Source: Sinorhizobium psoraleae (GTDB lineage: Bacteria > Pseudomonadota > Alphaproteobacteria > Rhizobiales > Rhizobiaceae). From it: a stretch of DNA of 64,000 nucleotides. Under the pieces are notes generated by a model. The model had not been told where the DNA came from and made no database searches. It worked only from the letters and a program-made list of their open reading frames with translations. The stretch lies in NCBI RefSeq assembly GCF_013283645.1, contig NZ_JABEKV010000002.1, positions 441,798 to 505,797 on the forward strand, in the 5' to 3' direction. Below, one piece after another: positions 37,272 to 47,394 of this stretch. Made by a program: the position numbers and the translations under genes. Each line of letters opens with the position of its first letter. The first letter of the stretch is position 1.

Positions 37272-38369
37272 CTACTTCAGCCGTCCAGTCTGGCCCCGAT
37301 CGCGCAGATAATGGTCGGCAATCGTGCAGGCAAGCATTGCCTCGCCGATCGGTACGGCGCGGATGCCGACGCAAGGATCGTGGCGGCCCTTGGTGCGGAC
37401 ATCCACTTCATTGCCGTCGCTATCGATCGAGCGACGTTCGGTCAGGATCGATGACGTCGGCTTGATCGCGAAACGTGCAACAATCGGCTGACCCGTCGCG
37501 ATGCCTCCCAGGATGCCGCCGGCCTTGTTGGACAGGAAAACCGGCTCGCCGCCGGGTCCGATGCGCATCTCGTCGGCGTTCTCCTCGCCGCTGATCTCCG
37601 CCGCGCCGAAACCGTTACCGATCTCCACACCCTTGACCGCGTTGATCGACATCAGGTTGGAGGCGATGTCCTGATCGAGCTTGCCGTAGATCGGTGCGCC
37701 GATACCCGCAGGTACGCCCTCGGCAACCACTTCGACGACCGCGCCGATCGACGAACCGGCCTTGCGGATGCCGTCGAGATATTCTTCCCAGACGGGAACG
37801 ATCGCCGAGTCCGGGGCGAAGAACGGGTTCTTGTTTACCTCGGCCCAGTCCCAGTTGGCCCGATTAACCCTGTGCTTGCCGATCTGGACGAGCGCCCCGC
37901 GCACGACCAGATCGGGCACCACTTTGCGGGCGATGCCGCCGGCCGCAACGCGCGCCGCCGTTTCGCGCGCCGAAGAGCGGCCGCCGCCGCGATAGTCGCG
38001 AATACCGTATTTGACATCATATGTATAATCGGCGTGGCCCGGACGGTAACGCTTGGCGATATCGGAATAGTCCTTGGAACGCTGGTCGGTGTTCTCGATC
38101 ATCATCGAGATCGGCGTGCCGGTCGAGATCATCGTCTCGCCGTCCTCGTCGAACATCACCCCGGACAGAATCTTGACCAGGTCGTCCTCGCGGCGCTGGG
38201 TCACGAAGCGGGATTGCCCGGGCTTGCGCTTGTCGAGCCAGGCCTGGATTTCGGCCAGCGTGAAGCGAATGCCGGGCGGGCATCCGTCGACAACGCAGCC
38301 GAGCGCCGGCCCATGGCTTTCGCCCCAAGTGGTGACGCGGAAGAGGTGACCGAAGCTATTGTGCGACAT
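37272..38369 (-). CDS. aroC: Chorismate synthase
   Basis: Makes chorismate from EPSP, the last shared step to aromatic amino acids. The 365-residue protein opens [33 protein letters not shown], the family signature. [32 protein letters not shown] and [19 protein letters not shown] are further hallmarks. A 15-nt gap to ribB suggests co-transcription. Confidence 0.97.
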   Translation of the reverse strand: MSHNSFGHLFRVTTWGESHGPALGCVVDGCPPGIRFTLAEIQAWLDKRKPGQSRFVTQRREDDLVKILSGVMFDEDGETMISTGTPISMMIENTDQRSKDYSDIAKRYRPGHADYTYDVKYGIRDYRGGGRSSARETAARVAAGGIARKVVPDLVVRGALVQIGKHRVNRANWDWAEVNKNPFFAPDSAIVPVWEEYLDGIRKAGSSIGAVVEVVAEGVPAGIGAPIYGKLDQDIASNLMSINAVKGVEIGNGFGAAEISGEENADEMRIGPGGEPVFLSNKAGGILGGIATGQPIVARFAIKPTSSILTERRSIDSDGNEVDVRTKGRHDPCVGIRAVPIGEAMLACTIADHYLRDRGQTGRLK

Positions 38370-38429
38370 GACGAGAACCGAATGCTGACAACCACACGCG
38401 GGAAAACACGCGCGCGCCCTCTCTTACTG

Positions 38430-38532
38430 CATGTTACGTTAAATCGGAACCGATTTAAGGATAAGAACACGCAGCAAATCAAAGTGCTACAGCGACCTTT
38501 TGTGCGTCCGAAGAAGGCACACGGCGCCGTAG
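38430..38532 (+). repeat. Mosaic intergenic repeat, copy 4
   Basis: A forward copy with an AAATCGGAACCGATTT hairpin, a CAGCAAATCAAAGTG core, and a CTACAGCG...CGCCGTAG arm pair (one mismatch). Lies between the aroC start and the 3' end of the GGDEF-EAL gene. Confidence 0.82.
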
Positions 38533-38593
38533 TGAAAAGCCGCCGAAGCGAAAAGACCTCCGCAGCGCAGATGTGCTTTTGCCCTTGAATCGA

Positions 38594-41296
38594 TCACGAG
38601 GCGAGGCGAAACCCGCGCTCTGTCGCAAAGGCGAGGAAGCTTTCGCTGCTCAACGGCTTCGAAAAGGCGTAGCCCTGCAGAAGATCACAACCGAGAATGC
38701 CGAGCATTTCCGCATGCGCCATGGTTTCCACGCCTTCGGCGACGGTCTCGATGCCAAGAGAGCGGCCGATGTCGATGATCGAGCGCACGAGCGCCTGCTC
38801 CGTTCGGGCGCCAAGTACAGGGGCGACCAACTGGCGATCGATCTTCAGCCGCTTCGGCTTGATTTTCAGCAGACTGACGATCGAGGTGTGGCCGGTGCCG
38901 AAATCGTCGATCTCGATATCGATACCGAGTTTCTTGATCCCTTCGATATTGGCCGTGACGATGTCGTCGCTTTCGTCGAGAAAGATGGACTCCACCAGTT
39001 CGAACGAAATCTGGCCGGGCGTGATGCTTAGCCCCTCGAGCGAGGCGAGCAGATCCCTTTCCTGCAGGCGCTTGGCCGAGACGTTGACAGAAATCTTCGG
39101 CACCCGGAGACCGGCCGCGGCCCAGAGCATCCGGTCGGCAAGGGCCTTTTGCAGGACCACGCGATCGAGCGTGGCGGTCACGTTCAGCTCTTCGGCGATC
39201 CTCAGAAACCGGTCCGGCGTCAGAATCCCCTCGCGCGGATGCTGCCAACGGATCAGCGCCTCGACGCCGGAGAGCGCGAGCGTCGAGGCGTCGAACTGCG
39301 GCTGGTACCATGGCACGAACTGGTCGCGTTCGATCCCTTCCAGTATTTCGTCGGCGATCCGCTTGTTGGTCACCACTTCGGCCTGCAGTGCCTGCGTAAA
39401 GAACTGGTAGCGGTTGCGCCCGCTTTCCTTGGCTCGATAGAGCGCGATGTCGGCGTTGACGAGCAGCTTGCGCGCATCGGCCGCGGAGCGACGCGCCACG
39501 GCAACGCCGATGCTGACGCCGAAGCGACAGGGGAACCCGTCGTAATCGACCGGTTGGCGCATCTGGGCAATGATGCGGTCGCATAGTGCGGCCAGCGCGG
39601 CATCGTCCGGTGCTTCGGAAATTACCACGACGAATTCGTCTCCGCCGATGCGCGCCACGATGTCACCTGCCGAGATGTTCAAGCGCAGGATCTCGGAGGC
39701 ATGAACAAGCATGGCGTCGCCCGCCGCATGGCCAAGCGTGTCGTTGATCTGCTTGAACCGGTCGAGATCGATATGGAGGATGGCGACGCGTTCGGACTTT
39801 TCGACGCTTGCCGCGAAGAGTTGCTCCAGCGTCTCGTCGAGCATTCGTCGATTGCCGAGCCCCGTCAGCGGATCATGCAGGGCATTGTGCTCGATGCGGT
39901 CCTTCGCGTGGGCGAGTTCGGCATTCTTCATATCGGCCACTGCCTTGGCCGCCCTAAGCTGCTCGGTCATCAGCACATCGTCGGTGACGTCCCAGCTTAT
40001 ACCGGTGATCTTCGCCCGGCCGTCGGCCCCCTCATGGCCCGAGCCCACATGGCGCAGGTGGCGGATGGAGCCATCCGTCATCATGACCCGGTATTGCGAG
40101 CGATATTCAAGCCCTTCGTCCAGGCTGCGGAACAAGGCGGCGGAGACAGCAGCGATGTCGTCAGGATGCACGGTCGCACGCCATTTCTCATGAGTGGGAT
40201 CGCCACCGGTTAGTCCATGCAGGTGGAACATCCGGTCGTCCCAGGTTCGTTCCTGCGTGGCAATGTCGATTTCCCAGATCCCGATCTTCGACGCATCCAG
40301 GGCCAGGTTGAGACGATGCGACAGGGCCATCACTTCGCTTTCGCGCGCCTTCAGCTTGGCTATGTTGCGCTGACGCTCGTTCACGAGGCCGCCGGTGACA
40401 AGAATGGGCACAACGACGACCATGACCGCGGCAATGGTCGCAAGCCTGATTTCGCCGCTGTTCTCCGGTTCCTGGGCCCAGCCGGTTGCGGGAGCCGCGG
40501 CCAACTCCCATACGCCGCCGGGCAGATGCAGCTCGCGGACGACCGGAGACCTCAGGAAAACCCCGGTTTCGTCGAGGAACGGTTCCATCACATTGTCGCT
40601 GACCGAGATATCGCGAATGGCCAGATCAATAGGAACGCGCCTATGGTCGCCCTCCGGCATTTCCACGCCTTCCTCACGCAGGCGCGCCGACCGATAAAGC
40701 GCCTCTTCGTCGAGGACAGCCTCGACGAAGCCCCAGAACGAGGCTCGTCCGCCGACATTCGAGAAGACGGGCACGAAGACATCGAAGCCGGTTCGGCCGT
40801 TTGGCAGGCTGACTGGTCCGACGACCACGGGTTTTGCCGTCGAGGACGCACGGTCGAGTGCCTCGCGCATCGCTCGAAATCGGCCAAGATCCGTGCCGAC
40901 GAACGATTGTTGGCGATCCTGCGAAAAGGTCATCGTGACGACGCCCGCCGGCGCCGCGGAAACGCGAACCAACTGCGGGTTTTGCAAGAGCAGCTTCGCC
41001 GCCAGTTTGCTGAAATCGCTCGACGTCGTCTCCGGCTGGACGGCGAGCCCGTTGGCCAGCCCATTGAGCGCGGCGATATTGGCGTTGAATTCCGCGCGGA
41101 AACGGCCAGCAATCAGATTCAATTCGTTTTCGACGTCGATCTTCAGGTCTTCGCGAAAGTTCTCGCGATTCTGCCGCTCATAGATATTGCCGCCGATGAA
41201 GACGACCGCGCCCGCGATCACCGCCGGAACGAGCGATGGCTTCGCAAAGTTGGCAATCGCACGGATGCGGCGGCGCAGAGCGACGATAATCTTCAA
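38594..41296 (-). CDS. CHASE-PAS-GGDEF-EAL cyclic-di-GMP protein
   Basis: A 900-residue membrane-bound c-di-GMP enzyme. One helix (about 20-40) and another near LATIAAVMVVVVPILVTGG flank a periplasmic CHASE-like sensor domain. A PAS/PAC domain (WEIDIATQERTWDDRMFHLHGL) then leads to GGDEF and EAL domains. The GGDEF motif (551-555) is intact; the inhibitory-site position reads SAGD instead of RxxD. EAL (679-681) and DDFGTGHTSIVSL are intact, so both cyclase and phosphodiesterase activity are possible. I place the start at a TTG at 41296 with GGGGAAAA upstream; the frame is open to 41404. Confidence 0.88.
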   Translation of the reverse strand: MKIIVALRRRIRAIANFAKPSLVPAVIAGAVVFIGGNIYERQNRENFREDLKIDVENELNLIAGRFRAEFNANIAALNGLANGLAVQPETTSSDFSKLAAKLLLQNPQLVRVSAAPAGVVTMTFSQDRQQSFVGTDLGRFRAMREALDRASSTAKPVVVGPVSLPNGRTGFDVFVPVFSNVGGRASFWGFVEAVLDEEALYRSARLREEGVEMPEGDHRRVPIDLAIRDISVSDNVMEPFLDETGVFLRSPVVRELHLPGGVWELAAAPATGWAQEPENSGEIRLATIAAVMVVVVPILVTGGLVNERQRNIAKLKARESEVMALSHRLNLALDASKIGIWEIDIATQERTWDDRMFHLHGLTGGDPTHEKWRATVHPDDIAAVSAALFRSLDEGLEYRSQYRVMMTDGSIRHLRHVGSGHEGADGRAKITGISWDVTDDVLMTEQLRAAKAVADMKNAELAHAKDRIEHNALHDPLTGLGNRRMLDETLEQLFAASVEKSERVAILHIDLDRFKQINDTLGHAAGDAMLVHASEILRLNISAGDIVARIGGDEFVVVISEAPDDAALAALCDRIIAQMRQPVDYDGFPCRFGVSIGVAVARRSAADARKLLVNADIALYRAKESGRNRYQFFTQALQAEVVTNKRIADEILEGIERDQFVPWYQPQFDASTLALSGVEALIRWQHPREGILTPDRFLRIAEELNVTATLDRVVLQKALADRMLWAAAGLRVPKISVNVSAKRLQERDLLASLEGLSITPGQISFELVESIFLDESDDIVTANIEGIKKLGIDIEIDDFGTGHTSIVSLLKIKPKRLKIDRQLVAPVLGARTEQALVRSIIDIGRSLGIETVAEGVETMAHAEMLGILGCDLLQGYAFSKPLSSESFLAFATERGFRLAS

Positions 41297-41582
41297 TTGT
41301 TTTCCCCAATCCCCGGTGCACGGTAGCCTTGGAATCTTAAGATTGGCTTTCGCAAAAATTTCCTTGGAAAACGTGGCCGAGACGGCAGTCGGCCCGGCGG
41401 CCAATCGGCTCCGCCGGCTTGAAATTGTCCGCTCCGGCGTCCACTCTTCGCTCGCCGGCCGCGCAGTTCACAACCAGCCGACATGCGCGCTAAAGCTACG
41501 GTACAAGGCAACTTTTGCCACAATCGGGGATCAAATGGTGATGACAAATATATTCGCGGAATCATTGAGGAGGGCAGGAAGA

Positions 41583-41843
41583 ATGCGATTTGTCATTGCC
41601 GCGCTCATGGCCACTGCAGGCTTGCTTTCGCCGCTTTCCGTGCATGCCGAAAGCGCCGACGTGGAGGCGGTGATCACGAGTGTCGACACCGATCGCCTTA
41701 GCCTCTCGCTAGACGATGGCAAGAGCTACCAGGCGCCCGAGGAGTTCAACTTCGAAGGTCTCGAGGCAGGCGTAAAAGTGCTCGTCTTCTACACCGAGAT
41801 TGACGGCAAACGCGTCATCAACGATCTGGAAATCGTCCAGTGA
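41583..41843 (+). CDS. DUF1344 small exported protein
   Basis: An 86-residue secreted protein with a signal peptide (MRFVIAALMATAGLLSPLSVHA) and a compact DUF1344 domain (VEAVITSVDTDRLSLSLDDGKSYQAPEEFNFEGLEAGVKVLVFY). The function is unknown; this beta-strand pattern is common in rhizobial periplasmic proteins. The ATG at 41583 follows the SD-like stretch GAGGAGGGCAGGAAGA. Divergent from the GGDEF-EAL gene; 286 nt between starts. Confidence 0.82.
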   Translation: MRFVIAALMATAGLLSPLSVHAESADVEAVITSVDTDRLSLSLDDGKSYQAPEEFNFEGLEAGVKVLVFYTEIDGKRVINDLEIVQ

Positions 41844-41930
41844 GCAATCCTGTCCGCACAAGCGCGGGCCTTTCGGAGGCACGCCTGGCGTCGCCTTGAG
41901 GCGTGGAGTAGATCCAAGTTTTTGGATTAG

Positions 41931-41975
41931 GCAATTCCGGACGGAAAAACCGTTGCACACATTTTCCGGAATTGC
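41931..41975. repeat. GCAATTCCGGA palindrome
   Basis: GCAATTCCGGA (41931-41941) and TCCGGAATTGC (41965-41975) flank ACGGAAAAACCG and CACATTT: the layout of a common rhizobial palindromic repeat. Lies between the convergent DUF1344 and phosphatase genes. A smaller ATCCAA...TTGGAT hairpin sits about 10 nt before it. Confidence 0.7.
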
Positions 41976-41976
41976 T

Positions 41977-42561
41977 TTAGACCCAGCCGATCGCGCCGTC
42001 GGCTATCCTCAGCAGACGGTCCTGCGGAATGGCGGAAGTTGCCGCTTCGTCGGCACTCATTTCCCCAAGAAGCTTGAACAACGCGCGAATGACGCCGCCA
42101 TGGCTGACGCAGACGGTCGGTTGCGTCACGTCGTTCAACCAGGCGCCCACGCGCCATGACAGAATCTCGTAGCTTTCGGCATATTGGCCGGGCGGGATAA
42201 AATCCCATTTGGCAACGCGCCTTTCGGCGATCCGCTGGGGTACCTGGCGCTTCAATTCGGGCAGGGTGTAGCCTTCCCAGTCACCGAAGGAGACTTCCCT
42301 CAGCCTGTCGTCGATGCGATAGGAAGCCGGATCGAGCCCCATGGCGTATCTGAGGCGTTCCATGGTCTCGCGTGTGCGGCCGAGCGGGCTGGCAACGAAA
42401 TCGAAACCGTTGGCTTCAGGCCCGAGGATCTCCCTCAGAGCCAAGCCGTTCTCGGTCGCCTGCCGGCGACCGGTATCGTTGAGGGGAATGTCCTTTTGTC
42501 CCTGAAGGCGGCTTTCGGCATTCCAATCCGTTTGCCCATGCCGAACCATGTAGATGAGCAC
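41977..42561 (-). CDS. Histidine phosphatase family protein
   Basis: A 194-residue phosphoglycerate-mutase-like phosphatase. The catalytic RHG motif is MVRHGQTDWNAESRLQGQKDIPL, the second His is in VCVSHGGVIRALF, and LREVSFGDWEGYTLPEL is the family Glu motif. Substrate unknown. GTG at 42561 is the best start (GGAG eight nt upstream); GTG 42570 is also open. It ends within the palindromic repeat region. Confidence 0.87.
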   Translation of the reverse strand: MLIYMVRHGQTDWNAESRLQGQKDIPLNDTGRRQATENGLALREILGPEANGFDFVASPLGRTRETMERLRYAMGLDPASYRIDDRLREVSFGDWEGYTLPELKRQVPQRIAERRVAKWDFIPPGQYAESYEILSWRVGAWLNDVTQPTVCVSHGGVIRALFKLLGEMSADEAATSAIPQDRLLRIADGAIGWV

Positions 42562-42613
42562 AGCGTTCACTCCGGGCGAGCTGTCACCACCGCCGTCACA
42601 TCAACAAAGGAAA

Positions 42614-43432
42614 TCAGTCCTTGAGAACGGAAATGTCCGGCGCATCGACAGCCTTCATGCCGACCGTATGATAGCCGGAATCGACGTGGTGCACTTCGCC
42701 GGTGACGCCGCTCGACAGATCGGAGAGCAGATAGAGGGCCGAATTGCCGACTTCCTCTATCGAGACCGTACGTTTCAGTGGCGCATTGTACTCGTTCCAC
42801 TTGAGGATGTAGCGGAAGTCGCCGATGCCGGATGCGGCAAGCGTCTTGATCGGGCCGGCCGAGATCGCGTTGACGCGTATCCCCCGATTGCCGACATCCA
42901 CTGCAAGATAACGCACGCTCGCCTCGAGCGCTGCCTTGGCAACGCCCATGACGTTGTAATGCGGCATGACCTTTTCGGCGCCGTAATAGGTGAGCGTCAG
43001 CATCGAGCCGCCATCGTTCATGATGCGCTCGGCGCGTGCGGCGACGGCCGTGAAGGAGTAGACGGAAATATCCATCGTACGCGCGAAGTTGTCGCGGCTC
43101 GTATCAAGGTAACGCCCCGTCAATTCATCCTTGTCGGAGAAGGCGATGGCATGCACGACGAAGTCGATCTTGCCCCACTTCTCTTCGAGCGTCGAGAAAA
43201 CGGCATCGATCGTTGCAAGGTCGGTCACATCGCAGTGGCCAGCCATGAAGGCACCAAGTTCCTGCGCTAGAGGTTCGACACGCTTCTTGAGCGCGTCGCC
43301 TTGCCAGGTCAGTGCGATTTCAGCACCCGCTTCCGAGCAAGCCTTCGCGATGCCCCACGCAATCGAGCGGTTGTTTGCGACGCCCATGATGACGCCGCGC
43401 TTGCCATTCATCAGACCCGATGCCTGAGCCAT
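42614..43432 (-). CDS. fabI: Enoyl-[acyl-carrier-protein] reductase (NADH)
   Basis: A short-chain-dehydrogenase-type enoyl-ACP reductase that completes each cycle of fatty acid elongation. The 272-residue protein has the FabI signatures GVANNRSIAWGIAKA (NAD binding) and YYGAEKVMPHYNVMGVAKAALEA, with the catalytic Tyr-X6-Lys. The C-terminus has the VDSGYHTVGM motif. Both start and length are normal. Confidence 0.96.
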   Translation of the reverse strand: MAQASGLMNGKRGVIMGVANNRSIAWGIAKACSEAGAEIALTWQGDALKKRVEPLAQELGAFMAGHCDVTDLATIDAVFSTLEEKWGKIDFVVHAIAFSDKDELTGRYLDTSRDNFARTMDISVYSFTAVAARAERIMNDGGSMLTLTYYGAEKVMPHYNVMGVAKAALEASVRYLAVDVGNRGIRVNAISAGPIKTLAASGIGDFRYILKWNEYNAPLKRTVSIEEVGNSALYLLSDLSSGVTGEVHHVDSGYHTVGMKAVDAPDISVLKD

Positions 43433-43633
43433 GGAATGTCCCCAATACTGTCTGCCTGCACCGGCCGCCGCCGGTGCGAGAGTTCATGAATCTCAATGAC
43501 GCCGCACCAGCGCCTGTGCGGTGCGGCAAATTGTCGAGCATTGCCTATGGCATAGCCGTCACAGCGGTTCAAGCGCAGTGCAGATCAGGAACTGTTAGTC
43601 CCCGTAATATTGGTTCAGCTTGTCAGAAAACCG

Positions 43634-44692
43634 TCACAGATAAAGGCCGTGGCGCAACGACCGCATCAAATCCGTTATCTTGTCGTCCGGCTTTTCGCGA
43701 AGCATCAGCCGTAGTTCGACAAGCAGATCTCCGGCCTCTCCATCCGCACCGCGCAACCCCGCGCCGGCAATCCGGATCAACTTGTCCGACCCCGACCAGG
43801 CGGGAACGGTGACCGCCACGGGCCCGTTAGGCGTTTCGATGGCAGTTTCACAGCCCAATACGGCATCTTGAAGGTCGAGTGGCAAGGTGGTCACGAGGTT
43901 GAGACCTTGCGTGCGAAACGCCCCTTCCTGATTGACCCGCAATGTCGCCACGACATCGCCGCGCGCCATGCCCGTCACGCGGTAGCCCTGTTCCTTCAGC
44001 CGGATGCTCTGGCCGTCGATCGCACCCGACGGAATGGAAAGCTTCGCGGTCTCGCCATCCGGAAGCTCGACCGACACCCGGGCGCGATTGATGATCTGCT
44101 CGATGCTGACATCGACGTCGATCGCCAGGTCCGGAACCTTCTCGGCGGTCTTTGCGACGCGGCCACGAATTCGCCGCACGATCGCGGCGACCAGATCCGC
44201 CGCCGGTGCAGCGGAGCGCCGGACGACCAACGGGTCAAACCTCGACGATTCCTCCCGTTTCGGTTCAGCGGCCGCCTCCGGCCTCATATCCGCCGGCGGT
44301 TCGCCCTTGTCGGCCGGGCGCGCGGACGCCGGCTTCGGCTTCGAGGAAGCAGAGGCAGCCTGCGGTTCAACGCCGAAGATACGCGAAATCGCTTCTTCCG
44401 CCGTTTCGGCGTCGATCGGCTCCTCGGCAGGCTCCGGTCCACGCATCTTCTGCTTCATCGCTTCCATACGGCGCAGCTCGGCCTCACGGCGAACGCGATC
44501 GTAACGGCTTCTCAGCACCGGATCGCGCAGGAGCTCGTAAGCCTTGCCCGCCTCGGCAAAGCGCTGCGTCGCCAGGGGATCGTCCTGGTTGTGGTCGGGA
44601 TGGACGGCCTTGGCTACGGATCGCCAAGCGGCCTTGATCTCATCCTGCCCGGCATTGCGGCGCACGCCGAGAATTGCATAGGGATCACGCAT
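43634..44692 (-). CDS. DnaJ-domain co-chaperone (CbpA-like)
   Basis: A 352-residue J-domain protein. The J domain at residues 1-70 has HPD at 31-33 (AKAVHPDHNQDDPLATQRFAEAGKAYELL). A variable Glu/Ala/Pro-rich linker (about 80-170) follows, then a C-terminal substrate-binding region with the DnaJ_C pattern (VSVELPDGETAKLSIPSGAIDGQSIRLKEQG, VTVPAWSGSDKLIRIAGAGLRG). No zinc-finger region, so it is of the CbpA/DjlA-like class. DnaK is not in the window. Confidence 0.9.
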   Translation of the reverse strand: MRDPYAILGVRRNAGQDEIKAAWRSVAKAVHPDHNQDDPLATQRFAEAGKAYELLRDPVLRSRYDRVRREAELRRMEAMKQKMRGPEPAEEPIDAETAEEAISRIFGVEPQAASASSKPKPASARPADKGEPPADMRPEAAAEPKREESSRFDPLVVRRSAAPAADLVAAIVRRIRGRVAKTAEKVPDLAIDVDVSIEQIINRARVSVELPDGETAKLSIPSGAIDGQSIRLKEQGYRVTGMARGDVVATLRVNQEGAFRTQGLNLVTTLPLDLQDAVLGCETAIETPNGPVAVTVPAWSGSDKLIRIAGAGLRGADGEAGDLLVELRLMLREKPDDKITDLMRSLRHGLYL

Positions 44693-44904
44693 GGTTTGTC
44701 ACCATCTTCTCCGACCGGCAGCCTCTCCCGGTGTTCGCCTGTAGCTCGTCCCCGGCGAAGGCCGGGCTTGCGGCTTTCTTCTCCCGACGATGATCTGGAG
44801 AAGTTGCTAAATATCGGTTAGTCGGCGGATGCAGGATTGGCGCGAGCGGACTGGTCGCAGTTGTTTTTCCGCGGCTTTGAAGCAACGTGGTTAATCGAGG
44901 ATTT
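44693..44904. other. Intergenic region between the J-domain gene and surface lipoprotein gene
   Basis: 212 nt without a gene. A CCCCGGC-GAA-GGCCGGG hairpin lies about 60 nt before the J-domain gene. Confidence 0.4.
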
Positions 44905-45357
44905 TCAGCCCCGCGGGCCGAAACTCGTCAGGTACCATTCGCCGTTGCCGAGCTGGCAGGCGCTGCCGTCGAACTTGGCTATGCCTTCATAGGAGTGGCG
45001 TGTCGTCGTGAAGCGCCGGCAGAGCATGCCGCTTGCACGGTCTTCCTGGATGGCACTGATGACGCCTGCACTGCCGGACCTCGCGTTTGCCCACGGGATC
45101 GGGTTGTCGCCACCTTGGCTGATATCGGCGGAGGAAACGGCGTTGCGCACTGCGAGTGCGTCGGAGAGGCCGTCCGAGGTCTTCGCGACCGGTACGGTTC
45201 CCGTCGACACCCGGTCGACGCTTGGGCCGCCAAAAAGATCGAGACCCGCGCCCATGCACCCCGGCAGAGCGAGAATTGCCAGGCAGAACACTCCGCTGCG
45301 CAGCAATGCGAAGGAAAAACCCTTCTTGCCATCGATCCACTTTGCTATGTCTTGCAC
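44905..45357 (-). CDS. RT0821/Lpp0805-like surface lipoprotein
   Basis: A 150-residue lipoprotein with a signal peptide ending LALPGC (lipobox). The mature part matches the RT0821/Lpp0805 surface-protein family: SGSAGVISAIQEDRASGMLCRRFTTTRHSYEGIAKFDGSACQLGNGEWYLTSF. The role is unknown but it is envelope-associated. I chose GTG 45357 because AGGA lies six nt upstream; the open frame extends to 45441. It is divergent from pdxH with 141 nt between starts. Confidence 0.8.
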   Translation of the reverse strand: MQDIAKWIDGKKGFSFALLRSGVFCLAILALPGCMGAGLDLFGGPSVDRVSTGTVPVAKTSDGLSDALAVRNAVSSADISQGGDNPIPWANARSGSAGVISAIQEDRASGMLCRRFTTTRHSYEGIAKFDGSACQLGNGEWYLTSFGPRG

Positions 45358-45498
45358 GGCAATCCTGTCAGACTCGCTAGAGCTGCACGTTTTCCGAGGA
45401 AGTCCACAGGCAGGCTCTGACATTTTTCGATGCGGAAACACCGATCGGGCTCATCCCGAAGCGTTCCCCCGCCAGATATCACGGCATTGGAAGGCATT

Positions 45499-46119
45499 AT
45501 GACCGCGAATGAGTTAATAACCGGTGACTTCACCGAAGCGAATGAGCCCTTTTCCCTTTTCGGCACATGGTTGAAGGACGCCGAAGAGAACGAGATCAAC
45601 GACCCGAACGCCGTGGCGCTTGCGACCGTTGATCCGGATGGGCTGCCCAATGTGCGCATGGTGCTGCTCAAGGGATTCGATGAACGCGGCTTTGTGTTCT
45701 ACACGAATTTCGAAAGTCAGAAAGGCCGTGAAATTCTCGCGTCGCGAAAAGCCGCCATGTGCTTCCACTGGAAATCGCTACGCCGGCAGGTGCGAATCCG
45801 CGGTCCGGTCGAAATCGTCTCCGACGACGAAGCGGACGAATATTTCAAGAGCCGCCCGCGCGGCAGCCGCATCGGTGCCTGGGCTTCCAAGCAATCGCGT
45901 CCGCTTGAAAGCCGCTTCGCTTTGGAAAAGGCGGTCGCCGAATACACGGCGCGCCACGCCATCGGCGAGATTCCCCGCCCGGAATACTGGTCCGGTTTCC
46001 GCATTCTTCCCACTTCGATCGAATTCTGGCACGACCGGCCGTTCCGGCTGCATGACCGCGTGGAGTTCCGTCGCCAGAAGCCGGAGGGTGGCTGGGCAAA
46101 GGTTCGGATGTATCCCTGA
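45499..46119 (+). CDS. pdxH: Pyridoxamine 5'-phosphate oxidase
   Basis: The FMN enzyme that makes PLP from PNP or PMP. The 206-residue protein has [40 protein letters not shown] and the FMN-binding [18 protein letters not shown], followed by the C-terminal [18 protein letters not shown] and [10 protein letters not shown]. The start at 45499 ([11 protein letters not shown]) fits family length; upstream codons are leader. It is convergent with the deacetylase, only 12 nt apart. Confidence 0.96.
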   Translation: MTANELITGDFTEANEPFSLFGTWLKDAEENEINDPNAVALATVDPDGLPNVRMVLLKGFDERGFVFYTNFESQKGREILASRKAAMCFHWKSLRRQVRIRGPVEIVSDDEADEYFKSRPRGSRIGAWASKQSRPLESRFALEKAVAEYTARHAIGEIPRPEYWSGFRILPTSIEFWHDRPFRLHDRVEFRRQKPEGGWAKVRMYP

Positions 46120-46131
46120 TCAGCCTGCAGG

Positions 46132-47187
46132 CTATCGCGCCATCAACCGGAACGGGACGCCGGAAGCAAGCGTCGAAACGTGGCGGGCATTCTGAAAATG
46201 GCCGTTGAGCGAGATTCTTGGCAGGGCGTAAGGGTTTGAAACGGCGTCGGCCGAAAGGGTGGCGGGTCGCGTCGTCACCGCCACTGTGAAGCCGAGCCGC
46301 TCGGCCAGGCGGTGGTCGCGCTCCGAAACCGCGGGTCCGTCCCCATAGGGATAGGCAAAGGTTCCCGGCCAGCGGCCGGCGATGGCCTCGACGCGTGCGG
46401 CAGATTCCGACATCTCGCGCTGCGCCTCGGCGTCGCTCAGGCGCGCGAGTGCACGATGACTGATCGTATGTGCGCCGAGGCTTGCGAGGGGGCTTTCAAG
46501 CAATGAACGCAGCCCCGTCGCATCGAGCGTCAGGCGCGCGGTAATCGCAAGCGGATCAATGCCCTGAACCCGCGCCAGCGCATTCAGTCTGCCAATGGAA
46601 TCTGCCTCGTCGCGGCCCCGAACGTAGGTGGCGACTCGGTCGAAGACGGCCTGCTTTTCGGCAGTGCTTGCGGCCCTCATGATCTCCATGCCGGAGCCGA
46701 AGTCAAAGCGGAAGTCACTTACGGCCGAAAGCATGTCGGCAAGCGTTTCCCACCAGAGCGTGTGGGTGCGATCGACATAGCCGCCTGTGACGAAGACGGT
46801 GAACGGCACGCCGTGCTGCTCGAAAACCGGCAGCGCGTAGTCGAGATTGTTGCGATAGCCGTCATCAAGCGTGAAGCAGGCGACAGGTCGCGCATCGTGA
46901 AGAGCCAGGCATCCCGGCAGATCTTCCAACGCGACGAAGCGATAACCGTCGCGCTTCAGTGCAAGGATCGCTTCCTCTAGAAACGTCGGCGTAATTTCCA
47001 GGTGGGCGTTGGGATCGAAGGCTCGCTGAAGCTTGGGGCGAACGTGATGCAGGGTGAAGATCGCGCCGTATCCGCGCGCCCCGTTCATCAACCCCGAGCG
47101 CGCGATGAGTTGCGCGATCTCGAGCCCGCCGCCGATCGCGACGCGCCTCACTCGGTTTCTCACCACCCGCGCGATGCCCTGCTTCAT
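46132..47187 (-). CDS. Polysaccharide deacetylase family protein
   Basis: A 351-residue carbohydrate esterase 4-like enzyme that removes acetyl or acyl groups from surface polysaccharide or peptidoglycan. The metal and catalytic motif is CFTLDDGYRNNLDYALPVFEQHGVPFTVFV; the downstream His pair is in LGAHTISHRALARLS. The N-terminal 90 residues hold no recognised domain or clear signal peptide, so location is uncertain. Substrate unknown. Confidence 0.87.
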   Translation of the reverse strand: MKQGIARVVRNRVRRVAIGGGLEIAQLIARSGLMNGARGYGAIFTLHHVRPKLQRAFDPNAHLEITPTFLEEAILALKRDGYRFVALEDLPGCLALHDARPVACFTLDDGYRNNLDYALPVFEQHGVPFTVFVTGGYVDRTHTLWWETLADMLSAVSDFRFDFGSGMEIMRAASTAEKQAVFDRVATYVRGRDEADSIGRLNALARVQGIDPLAITARLTLDATGLRSLLESPLASLGAHTISHRALARLSDAEAQREMSESAARVEAIAGRWPGTFAYPYGDGPAVSERDHRLAERLGFTVAVTTRPATLSADAVSNPYALPRISLNGHFQNARHVSTLASGVPFRLMAR

Positions 47188-47394
47188 CCGGTTTCGTCAC
47201 CCTGCCCTGCGACGGGAAACTAATGGCGGCCGGTTAAACCTTGCTGAATCCGGTTAGCCTGCGCCCGGATTTACGGCCGACAATTTCCGGTTTTGGACAG
47301 CGATTATCGGCCTCGATGTTGCAACAAAGCCGCTACCCTGTCACAAAGCGGAACAACATTGCTAACGATCGTGCTTTTGGTGAGGGGGGATCCG

